Part shown: positions 1-5,941 of the stretch, piece after piece
Numbering within the stretch: the stretch's first letter is position 1
Layout of the letters: every line of letters starts with the position of its first letter
DNA from: Campylobacteraceae bacterium
Lineage (GTDB): Bacteria; Campylobacterota; Campylobacteria; Campylobacterales; Sulfurovaceae
Direction: 5' to 3'
Assembly: GCA_027063105.1 (NCBI GenBank)
Contig: JAMOSL010000046.1
Span: 1 to 7,400, forward strand
Length of the DNA: 7,400 nt
Translations under genes and position numbers: made by a program
Notes under the pieces: generated by a model
Told to the model about the DNA's origin: nothing
The model's database searches: none
What the model saw: only the letters and a program-made list of their open reading frames with translations

Positions 1-683
1 ATATCCGTTACTACAAATTGACTTGGAGAAAAATATTCATCACCATTATCAAGATTTATTCCTGCCATATTTGGCAATATTTTAGATATTTGATGAATTG
101 GATTAATTGCTTTTTCTGGATATGCAGCATGACCTTGTTTCCCATAAACTTCTATTAATCCATTAACTGAACCTCTTCGTCCAACTTTAATTGCATCTCC
201 AAAAATAGTTTCACAAGTTGGTTCGGCCACAATACAAGAATCTGGTAAAAAATCTATCTCTTTTAGGTGTTTCAGCATAATTTGAGTTCCATAAGTAGCA
301 TCACCCTCTTCATCACTCGTTAAAAGAATAGATAGTGTACCATTAAAGTTTTCAGTTTCTTTAAGAGCTTGAACAAAAGCACTCACTCCACTTTTCATAT
401 CTTGTGTGCCTCTAGCTGTTATTACTCCATTCTCTAAAACAGGAACAAAAGGATTAGTTTTCCAACCATCTCCAGCTGGAACAACATCAACATGCCCAGC
501 AAAACATAAATGTTCTCCATCACCAAATTTCTTATATAAGAATAAATTTTTTACACCATGCTCATTTTTCCAAATAGCATTATAATCTTTTAAATATTCT
601 CTAATAAAATCCAATGAACCAGCATCATCAGGTGTAACACTCTCATAGCTCAATAGCTTCATAAAAAGGTCTATTAATTGCAT
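1..683 (-). CDS. dapE: Succinyl-diaminopimelate desuccinylase, N-terminal part (cut by window edge)
   Basis: This gene encodes the zinc hydrolase that removes succinate from N-succinyl-LL-2,6-diaminopimelate in the cytoplasm, giving LL-diaminopimelate for lysine and peptidoglycan synthesis. About 227 codons are visible, starting at an ATG at 683-681 preceded by GAGGG six bases upstream. Seen in the translation are the M20 peptidase motifs: GHVDVVPAG with metal ligand H64 and D66, GTQDMKSG with bridging D95, SDEEGD with catalytic E125 and metal ligand E126, and AEPT with E154. GRRGS (168-172) and GHAAYP with H185 belong to the dimerisation ('lid') domain. The final metal-ligand histidine of the family would lie beyond the left edge, so completeness cannot be judged. 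The gene is divergent from the gatC block. Other M20 amidohydrolases (such as ArgE) are related, but the motif set and GRRGS segment fit DapE well. Confidence 0.95.
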   Translation of the reverse strand, partial: MQLIDLFMKLLSYESVTPDDAGSLDFIREYLKDYNAIWKNEHGVKNLFLYKKFGDGEHLCFAGHVDVVPAGDGWKTNPFVPVLENGVITARGTQDMKSGVSAFVQALKETENFNGTLSILLTSDEEGDATYGTQIMLKHLKEIDFLPDSCIVAEPTCETIFGDAIKVGRRGSVNGLIEVYGKQGHAAYPEKAINPIHQISKILPNMAGINLDNGDEYFSPSQFVVTD

Positions 684-744
684 ATTATTCCCTCTTTTGA
701 ATCAATATCGTTCGCACATAGTAATTTATTCATTAATTTCTCAC

Positions 745-750
745 TTTATA
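745..750 (-). promoter_or_regulatory. Candidate -10 box for dapE
   Basis: Read on the minus strand this is TATAAA, preceded by a T-rich run, which resembles Campylobacterota sigma-70 promoters (a -10 box with T-rich upstream DNA and no conserved -35). Transcription would begin about seven bases downstream, leaving a leader of roughly 55 bases before dapE. The box sits in the 10-base palindrome TTTATATAAA, so its direction is not proven, and in such AT-rich DNA a match can occur by chance. Confidence 0.35.
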
Positions 751-798
751 TAAATTTAAAAAATAAAATACACTAATATAGCTTAGTTTTTAATCTAC

Positions 799-818
799 TT
801 TGATATATAATAATCAAA
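799..818. promoter_or_regulatory. Inverted repeat over the gatC -10 box, possible operator
   Basis: The arms TTTGAT (799-804) and ATCAAA (813-818) form a perfect 6-base inverted repeat around an 8-base AT-only centre that contains most of the TATAAT box. The core resembles the classical Fur box pattern (TGATAAT, one base, ATTATCA), but is one base longer and matches imperfectly. Because fur lies in the same transcript, autoregulation is a reasonable hypothesis. The AT-rich background makes such repeats common, so the call is tentative. Confidence 0.3.
806..811 (+). promoter_or_regulatory. -10 box of the gatC-fur-lysS block promoter
   Basis: A perfect TATAAT lies 31 bases before the gatC GTG, with a plausible transcript start near 818 and a leader of about 25 bases containing AAGGA. 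Seventeen bases upstream there is only a weak -35-like TTAGTT (783-788), as is usual for sigma-70 promoters of Campylobacterota. It is the best rightward promoter candidate in the spacer, and may drive the whole plus-strand block because later junctions leave little room for others. Confidence 0.6.
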
Positions 819-842
819 ATAGCAATATGATAAAGGATTACT

Positions 843-1133
843 GTGCAGATAGATAATACTATTTTAGAAAAACTAGAGAGACTTTCACATCTTTATATCA
901 GTGAAGATAAAAAAGATGAGGTTATATCTCAACTATCAGAGATTGTATCATTTGTTGATAATCTATCCGAACTTGATACGACTTCTTTAGATGCTTCTTT
1001 TTCAATACTTGATGGTGGTACACCTATGAGAGAAGATATTCCAGTTTCAAATCAAGATGTAGCATTAGATATTTTAAAGAATGCTCCAATATCAGAAGAT
1101 GATTTTTTTATAGTACCTGCTATTATAGAGTAG
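843..1133 (+). CDS. gatC: Asp/Glu-tRNA(Asn/Gln) amidotransferase subunit C
   Basis: GatC is the small subunit of the GatCAB complex, which converts misacylated Glu-tRNA(Gln) and Asp-tRNA(Asn) to Gln-tRNA and Asn-tRNA in organisms lacking the direct synthetases. It stabilises GatA and holds GatA and GatB together. The 96-residue length is typical. The family layout is visible: an N-terminal helix (ILEKLERLSHLYIS), a second helix (VISQLSEIVSFVDNLSELDT), the MREDIP segment near residues 62-67, and the C-terminal NAP...DFFIVPAIIE. The GTG start is supported by AAGGA at 833-837 with a 5-base spacer. There is no in-frame ATG nearby. gatA and gatB are not in this window. In Campylobacter gatC is likewise found in the fur neighbourhood, away from gatA and gatB. 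Confidence 0.95.
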   Translation: MQIDNTILEKLERLSHLYISEDKKDEVISQLSEIVSFVDNLSELDTTSLDASFSILDGGTPMREDIPVSNQDVALDILKNAPISEDDFFIVPAIIE

Positions 1134-1178
1134 AACAGATAGAAAATCTAACAAATATAATCAAATAAAGGATAGAAA

Positions 1179-2273
1179 ATGGCTGAAGAAGAGAACGAAT
1201 CTCCGTTTAATATTAAAAAATTATTACAGAGTGTTGTAACTCATGGTGCATCGGATTTGCATATTGTAAGTCGTAGTGAACCTCAAATTAGATTATCTGG
1301 AAAACTTAAAAGAGTTAATCTTCCTGTTATGGATGGTGAGATAACAGAAGAGATGTGTTATTCAGTTCTAACAGAGAAGCAGAAACAAGAGTTTGAAGAG
1401 ACAAATGAGCTTGACTTTGCTATTGAAGTTCCAGGTATGGCACGATTTAGAGGTAACTATTATAGAGTTATGGGTGATGTAGCTGCAGCGTTTAGGATTA
1501 TTCCAGTTGGTATTCCATCAATGGATGATTTAGGTTCACCTCCTCTTTACAGAAAACTAATTAAAAGAGAAAAGGGAATGATTCTTGTAACAGGTCCTAC
1601 TGGTTCAGGAAAATCAACAACTTTGGCAGCTATGATTAATGAGATAAATATTACTGAGTATAAACATATTCTAACAGTTGAAGATCCTGTTGAGTTTATT
1701 CATCAAAATGTGAAGTCTCTATTTTCTCATAGAAATGTTGGACCAGATACAAATAGTTTTGCAGCTGCGATGAAAGGTGCATTGCGTCAAGATCCAGATA
1801 TTGTAATTATTGGGGAAATGAGAGATAGAGTAACTGTTGAAGCAGGTCTTACAATGGCAGAAACTGGTCACTTGGTTTTTGGAACTCTTCATACCTCTTC
1901 AGCAGCTGGTACAATTGGTCGTATTATTGATGTATTTAGTGGTGATGAACAACCTGCAATTAGAGCAATGATTGCAAATTCACTTGTTGCTGTTATATCT
2001 CAAATGCTTTTACCAAAACTTGGTGGTGGACGGGTTGCTGCTGCTGAAATTATGGTAAAAAATAATGCCTTAGGTGCTTTAATTAGAGATGAAAAAATGC
2101 ATCATATCTATTCTCAAATGCAAATTGGTCAAGGTGATTCTGGAATGCAGACACAGACACAAGCTATTCTTGCTTTTTATGCAGATAAAAAAGTATCAAA
2201 AGAGGTTGCTATACAGTATGCTAATAGACCTGATGAGATGAGAGAACAACTAAAAAAATTATATGGAGTTTAG
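1179..2273 (+). CDS. pilT: Type IV pilus retraction ATPase PilT
   Basis: PilT is a hexameric cytoplasmic ATPase that powers disassembly and retraction of type IV pili (twitching, DNA uptake, surface sensing). The 364-residue product has the N-terminal PAS-like domain with ASDLHI near residue 25, Walker A GPTGSGKSTT (139-148), the Asp box VEDPVEF (167-173), Walker B DPDIVIIGEMRD (205-216) and the His box GHLVFGTLHT (230-239). The C-terminal part has IYSQMQIGQ and SGMQT, closer to PilT than to PilU or PilB. The C-terminal motif, canonically AIRNLIRE, reads ALGALIRD (297-304). The ATG start has AAGGA at 1168-1172, spacer 6 bases. The gene follows gatC by 45 bases and precedes cvpA by 5. No pilin, pilus assembly or secretin gene is in the window, so the pilus it would retract cannot be seen. 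Confidence 0.93.
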   Translation: MAEEENESPFNIKKLLQSVVTHGASDLHIVSRSEPQIRLSGKLKRVNLPVMDGEITEEMCYSVLTEKQKQEFEETNELDFAIEVPGMARFRGNYYRVMGDVAAAFRIIPVGIPSMDDLGSPPLYRKLIKREKGMILVTGPTGSGKSTTLAAMINEINITEYKHILTVEDPVEFIHQNVKSLFSHRNVGPDTNSFAAAMKGALRQDPDIVIIGEMRDRVTVEAGLTMAETGHLVFGTLHTSSAAGTIGRIIDVFSGDEQPAIRAMIANSLVAVISQMLLPKLGGGRVAAAEIMVKNNALGALIRDEKMHHIYSQMQIGQGDSGMQTQTQAILAFYADKKVSKEVAIQYANRPDEMREQLKKLYGV

Positions 2274-2278
2274 ATAAT

Positions 2279-2782
2279 ATGGATATTTCTACACTAAACT
2301 ATTTTGATGCTATTATAGGTGGAATTATTTTAATTTTAGCATTTAAAGGTTTTTTGAATGGTGCAATTAAAGAGTTTTTTGGACTTATTGGAATCATAGG
2401 TGGGGCATACATTGCATCAAGATTAGCAGATGATGTTTCAATCTTTTTATACGAGAATTTTTTTAAAATAGATAATGAAGCTACACTAAAGCTTATTGCC
2501 TTCGTATCAGTCTTATCTATTATTTGGATTGCATCTATTCTTTTAGGTTCAATGTTCTCTAAATTAAGTGAGATGAGTGGATTAGGATTTATAAATCGTA
2601 TTTTTGGTTTTATTATTGGTGGAGGTAAATATTTCTTAATTTTTTCACTGATAATAGTAGCTTTATCAAATGTAACACTTGTACAAGAGAATTTAGGTAA
2701 ATATGTTAAAGATAGTAAATTATATCCATATTTAAAAGAGTCAGGTGCTTTTTTAATCAATATAGATTTCAAGAAAGTATAA
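2279..2782 (+). CDS. cvpA: CvpA-family integral membrane protein
   Basis: This is a small inner-membrane protein of the CvpA family, named for colicin V production in E. coli, where its molecular role is still unclear. The 167-residue translation shows four hydrophobic segments at about 8-26, 33-50, 70-92 and 105-130. The first begins with the family-typical N-terminal pattern (YFDAIIGGIILILAFKGFLNG), followed by IKEFFGLIGIIGGAYIA in segment 2. The C-terminal tail (131-167) is polar and short. The start ATG lies 5 bases after the pilT stop, with GGAG (2265-2268) inside the pilT end as ribosome binding site, spacer 10. The fur start follows its stop by 3 bases, suggesting translational coupling. 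A cvpA homologue directly before fur is also known in Campylobacter jejuni. Confidence 0.88.
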   Translation: MDISTLNYFDAIIGGIILILAFKGFLNGAIKEFFGLIGIIGGAYIASRLADDVSIFLYENFFKIDNEATLKLIAFVSVLSIIWIASILLGSMFSKLSEMSGLGFINRIFGFIIGGGKYFLIFSLIIVALSNVTLVQENLGKYVKDSKLYPYLKESGAFLINIDFKKV

Positions 2783-2785
2783 AAA

Positions 2786-3235
2786 ATGATAGATTATGAA
2801 ACACTTTTAATAAGTTTTAAACAGATATTAAAAGATAATGGACTTAAATTTACAAAACAAAGAGATATAATTTTAAAAACTTTATATAGTAATACTGGAC
2901 ATTTTACGCCGGAAGAGCTTCTCTCTATTATCAAAAAAGATTATCCAAAGCTTACCATTGGAATTGCTACTATATATAGAACTTTAGGACTTTTAGAAGA
3001 GTCTAAAATAGTGGATTCTATATCTTTTGGAGCAAAGGGTAAAAAGTATGAGATTGGAGTTAAAGCACACCATGATCATCTTGTTTGTATAGAGTGTGCC
3101 AAATTAATAGAATTTCTTGATGAGACAATTGAGTTGCAACAAGAACTTATAGCTAAAAAATTTGATTTTAAAATGACAGGACACAATATGAATATTATGG
3201 GTATTTGTAAAGAGTGTCAAAAGAAAAAAATATAA
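2786..3235 (+). CDS. fur: Ferric uptake regulator Fur
   Basis: Fur is a dimeric metal-dependent repressor that, with Fe(II) bound, shuts off iron-uptake genes. In Campylobacter and Helicobacter it can also act without iron. The 149-residue protein has an N-terminal winged helix with LKFTKQRDIIL (20-30) and recognition helix ATIYRTLGLLEE (61-72). The dimerisation domain starts near residue 85 and carries HHDHLVC (95-101). Two CxxC pairs, C101/C104 and C141/C144, form the structural Cys4 zinc site typical of Campylobacterota Fur. H133 lies in the metal-site region. Within the superfamily, HHDHLVC and overall similarity favour Fur over PerR or Zur. The ATG follows cvpA by 3 bases with only a weak purine-rich site (AAGAAAG, 2771-2777), so coupling to cvpA translation is likely. 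All metal-site residues expected of the family appear intact. Confidence 0.93.
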   Translation: MIDYETLLISFKQILKDNGLKFTKQRDIILKTLYSNTGHFTPEELLSIIKKDYPKLTIGIATIYRTLGLLEESKIVDSISFGAKGKKYEIGVKAHHDHLVCIECAKLIEFLDETIELQQELIAKKFDFKMTGHNMNIMGICKECQKKKI

Positions 3236-3238
3236 TAC

Positions 3239-3243
3239 AGGAG
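3239..3243 (+). promoter_or_regulatory. Shine-Dalgarno site that decides the lysS start
   Basis: AGGAG occupies 3239-3243. Its last G is the first base of the GTG at 3243, leaving no spacer for that codon, whereas the in-frame TTG at 3249 sits 5 bases downstream. This spacing argues that translation begins at the TTG. Confidence 0.65.
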
Positions 3244-3248
3244 TGAAT

Positions 3249-4766
3249 TTGATATTTGATAATCAGTATGTCCAAGAGAGAATAAAGAAAACAGAGAAAC
3301 TAAGAGCAGAGGGTTTTAATCCTTATCCTAATACAATTAAAAAAGGTATGCCATCTAAAGAATTTTTAGAAGAGTTTGCCTATCTTAAAGATTTAGATAG
3401 TGATGAGAAAAAAGATGATACAAAAACTTGTAGATTAACAGGAAGACTTAAATTTGTTAGAATAATGGGTAAAGCAGCATTTGCAAAACTAGAAGATAGC
3501 AGTGGATTGGTTCAGATTTATTATAACAGAGATGAACTGCCAGAAGGATATTACAATAAAGTTAAAAAATTAATTGAAGTTGGTGATATTGTTTTAGCAG
3601 AGGGTTATCCATTTGTAACAGGTACAGGTGAGCTTACTCTTCATTGTAAAAGATTTGAAATAGTTACTAAAGCTATATCTCCACTTCCAGAAAAATTTCA
3701 TGGGTTACAAGATAAAGAGCTTAGATATCGTCAAAGATATTTAGATATGATTGTAAATCCAGAGATTAAAGAGACATTTTATACACGAAGTAAAATTATA
3801 AGTCTTACTAGAAGATTCTTTGAAGATAAAGGATTTTTAGAAGTTGAAACTCCAATGATGCATCCTATTTTAGGTGGAGCTAATGCTAAGCCTTTTGTAA
3901 CTCATCATAACTCTTTAGGTGTTGATAGATACCTTAGAGTTGCTCCAGAACTTTATCTTAAAAGATTAGTTGTTGGTGGATTTGAAGCTGTCTTTGAAAT
4001 AAATAGAAACTTTAGAAATGAAGGAATGGATGCTACACATAATCCAGAATTTACATCTATAGAGTTTTATTGGGCATATAAAAATTATAGAGATTTAATT
4101 GATATTACAAAAGACTATTTAAAGTATCTTATAACTCATCTTGAACTTCCATCTATTTTGCCTTACGGAGATTTAGAGATTAATTTTGATAATTTTCAAG
4201 AGGTGGCATTAGTAGAAAGTTTAACAACTATTGGAGGAGTCCCTTCTGATATAACTTCTGATATAAATAAAATATATGAATATTTAAAAGAGAAACATAT
4301 AGCAGTAAAAGAAAATCTGAATTTAGGTCAACTGCAAGGTGAACTCTTTGATGAATTTGTTGAAGCTAAGCTTATTAACCCCACTTTTATTACAGATTAT
4401 CCTGTTGAAATTAGTCCATTGGCAAGACGAAGTGATACAAATCCAGAGATTACAGAAAGATTTGAACTGTTTATTGCTGGTCGTGAGATTGCAAATGCTT
4501 TTAGTGAGTTAAATGATCCTATAGACCAATATGAGAGATTCAAAGAACAGGTTTCAGCAAAAGATACAGATGATGAGGCTATGCATATGGATATGGATTT
4601 TGTTAGAGCTTTAAGTTATGGTATGACACCTACTGCAGGGGAGGGTATTGGTATTGATAGATTGGTTATGCTGTTAACTAACCAACACTCTATTAGAGAT
4701 GTATTATTATTCCCTGCAATGAAACCAGAGACAGAAAGTGTTGTTAAAAATGAGGTCGAGAAGTGA
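3249..4766 (+). CDS. lysS: Lysyl-tRNA synthetase, class II
   Basis: This enzyme charges tRNA(Lys) with lysine using ATP. It is a class IIb synthetase: an N-terminal OB-fold anticodon-binding domain (about residues 60-140, including RLTGRLKFVRIMGKAAFAKL), then the catalytic domain with motif 1 around LEVETPMMHP, motif 2 at RNFRNEGMD...HNPEF (about 255-270) and motif 3 GEGIGIDRLVMLL (from about residue 464). The product is 505 residues from the TTG at 3249, a usual length. A GTG six bases upstream (3243) would add Met-Asn, but it overlaps the AGGAG ribosome binding site, and the shorter N-terminus (M-I-F-D-N-Q-Y) looks like those of Helicobacter LysS. It follows fur, as in Campylobacter. Its stop overlaps the argD start in GTGA (4763-4766). 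Class and function are secure; only the start is debatable. Confidence 0.96.
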   Translation: MIFDNQYVQERIKKTEKLRAEGFNPYPNTIKKGMPSKEFLEEFAYLKDLDSDEKKDDTKTCRLTGRLKFVRIMGKAAFAKLEDSSGLVQIYYNRDELPEGYYNKVKKLIEVGDIVLAEGYPFVTGTGELTLHCKRFEIVTKAISPLPEKFHGLQDKELRYRQRYLDMIVNPEIKETFYTRSKIISLTRRFFEDKGFLEVETPMMHPILGGANAKPFVTHHNSLGVDRYLRVAPELYLKRLVVGGFEAVFEINRNFRNEGMDATHNPEFTSIEFYWAYKNYRDLIDITKDYLKYLITHLELPSILPYGDLEINFDNFQEVALVESLTTIGGVPSDITSDINKIYEYLKEKHIAVKENLNLGQLQGELFDEFVEAKLINPTFITDYPVEISPLARRSDTNPEITERFELFIAGREIANAFSELNDPIDQYERFKEQVSAKDTDDEAMHMDMDFVRALSYGMTPTAGEGIGIDRLVMLLTNQHSIRDVLLFPAMKPETESVVKNEVEK

Positions 4767-5941
4767 ATTTAATTGAGCTTGATAAAAATCATATATTAAA
4801 TACTTATGCTAAAAGTTATATAAATTTTTCACATGGTATCTCATCAACTCTTTATTCTGATGGTGAAGATTATATTGATTTTGCTAGTGGAATTGGCGTT
4901 AATTCTGTTGGTCACGCTAATGATGAACTTACTAATGCTTTATGTGAACAGGCTAAGAAGATTATTCATATATCTAACTTGCAAGTTATAGAACCTCAAG
5001 TTATGTTAGCTAAGAAGATTGTTGAACTTAGTGGCTTTGATATGGGTATATTCTTTGCTAATAGTGGAGCAGAGGCTAATGAGGGAGCTATTAAATTAGC
5101 TCGTAAATATGGTTCATTAGGAGATAAAAAAAGATATAAGGTTATCACTCTTGAGCATTCTTTTCATGGTCGTACTATTACTACAGTTAAAGCTACTGGT
5201 CAAGAGAGTTTTCATAATGATAACTTCTCTCCTTATCCTGATGGGTTTGGATATGTAAAACAGATTAAAGATATTTACAAAGCTATTGATGATGAGACCG
5301 TTGCAGTTATGCTTGAGCTTGTACAAGGGGAAGGTGGCGTTGAGTCCTTTGATAGAGAAGAGGTTAGAGATTTAGCAAAATATTTAAAAAAACATGATAT
5401 TTTATTAATTATTGATGAGGTTCAGAGTGGAGTTTATCGTACGGGTGAGTTTTTAGCTTCTAATTTATATGGTATTACTCCAGATATTATCTCTTTAGCT
5501 AAAGGTTTAGGTGGTGGTGTTCCTATTGGAGCTGTAATGACTTTTCTTAAAGATTTATTTATTCCAGGTGACCATGGAAGCACTTTTGGTGGGAATTACC
5601 TTAGTTCCAGAGCAGGAATTACTGTATTAAATATATTAAGTAATTTAAAAGATAGTGGAGATATTGACGAAAGAGTTAAATACTTTGGTGATAAAGTAGA
5701 TAATATTGCAGATGCACATAAAAATCTATTTAGTGAATCAGTTGGTATAGGATTTATGCGTGGATTAAGAGTTAAAGATGATGAAGTTTTAGCTAAAATT
5801 ATGAAATTGTCAATTGATAATCATTTACTAATACTCAAGGCAGGACGAAATACAGTTAGATTTTTACCAAGTATTACAATTAGGAAAGATGAAATAGATG
5901 AAGGGTTTAAACGCTTTGATAAAGCTTTATCTGCTATTTAG
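4763..5941 (+). CDS. argD: Acetylornithine aminotransferase (class III, PLP)
   Basis: ArgD transfers the amino group between N-acetylornithine and 2-oxoglutarate in arginine synthesis. In many bacteria the same enzyme also acts as N-succinyl-LL-diaminopimelate aminotransferase (DapC) for lysine. The 392-residue length is typical. Visible motifs are FASGIGVNSVGH near residue 40, NSGAEANEGAIKLAR from N100 (PLP phosphate contacts S101-G102), SFHGRT near 133-138, DEVQSG with PLP-pyridine aspartate D218, and LAKGLGGGVPIGAV with Schiff-base lysine K247, followed by HGSTFGGN. Related class III enzymes (GabT, ornithine aminotransferase, AstC) share these motifs, but length and the VQGEGGV and HGSTFGGN segments fit ArgD. 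The GTG start has GAGG at 4752-4755, spacer 7, and overlaps the lysS stop by 4 bases, which implies translational coupling. In Campylobacter this position after lysS is held by glyA. Confidence 0.92.
   Translation: MNLIELDKNHILNTYAKSYINFSHGISSTLYSDGEDYIDFASGIGVNSVGHANDELTNALCEQAKKIIHISNLQVIEPQVMLAKKIVELSGFDMGIFFANSGAEANEGAIKLARKYGSLGDKKRYKVITLEHSFHGRTITTVKATGQESFHNDNFSPYPDGFGYVKQIKDIYKAIDDETVAVMLELVQGEGGVESFDREEVRDLAKYLKKHDILLIIDEVQSGVYRTGEFLASNLYGITPDIISLAKGLGGGVPIGAVMTFLKDLFIPGDHGSTFGGNYLSSRAGITVLNILSNLKDSGDIDERVKYFGDKVDNIADAHKNLFSESVGIGFMRGLRVKDDEVLAKIMKLSIDNHLLILKAGRNTVRFLPSITIRKDEIDEGFKRFDKALSAI

Larger units (their letters stand above)
684..842. promoter_or_regulatory. Divergent intergenic region between dapE and gatC
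   Basis: This 159-base AT-rich spacer separates two divergently transcribed genes, so it must carry the start signals for dapE (leftward) and for the gatC block (rightward). No open reading frame, tRNA or strong GC-rich hairpin was seen in it. Candidate -10 boxes for both directions and an inverted repeat over the rightward one are listed separately. Confidence 0.75.

Noticed and set aside
745..754. Palindrome TTTATATAAA in the dapE-gatC spacer as an operator
   Set aside because: A pure A/T palindrome of this length is expected by chance in such AT-rich spacer DNA, and it is better explained as part of a -10 region.
1134..1178. Possible terminator or small gene in the gatC-pilT gap
   Set aside because: The 45-base gap has no GC-rich stem with a T-run and no coding potential; it holds only the pilT ribosome binding site.
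2299..2772. Minus-strand open frame of 157 codons opposite cvpA
   Set aside because: It lies entirely antisense to a well-supported membrane protein gene in a tight operon, has no recognisable family features, and is explained by the biased codon use of the hydrophobic cvpA sequence.
3231..3236. TATAAT at the end of fur as a promoter for lysS
   Set aside because: A transcript from here would start at about 3243, removing the AGGAG ribosome binding site and leaving nearly no leader before the lysS start. A chance match in AT-rich DNA at the fur stop is more likely.
4244..4267. In-frame 12-base tandem repeat in lysS (TTCTGATATAAC then TTCTGATATAAA)
   Set aside because: The two copies differ by one base and encode Ser-Asp-Ile followed by Thr or Asn in a surface region of an otherwise normal-length enzyme. 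Two copies are too few to suggest a variable repeat.
5117..5326. Minus-strand open frame of 69 codons inside argD
   Set aside because: It is antisense to a region of argD between the PLP motifs, with no recognisable protein features; a shadow of the real gene.
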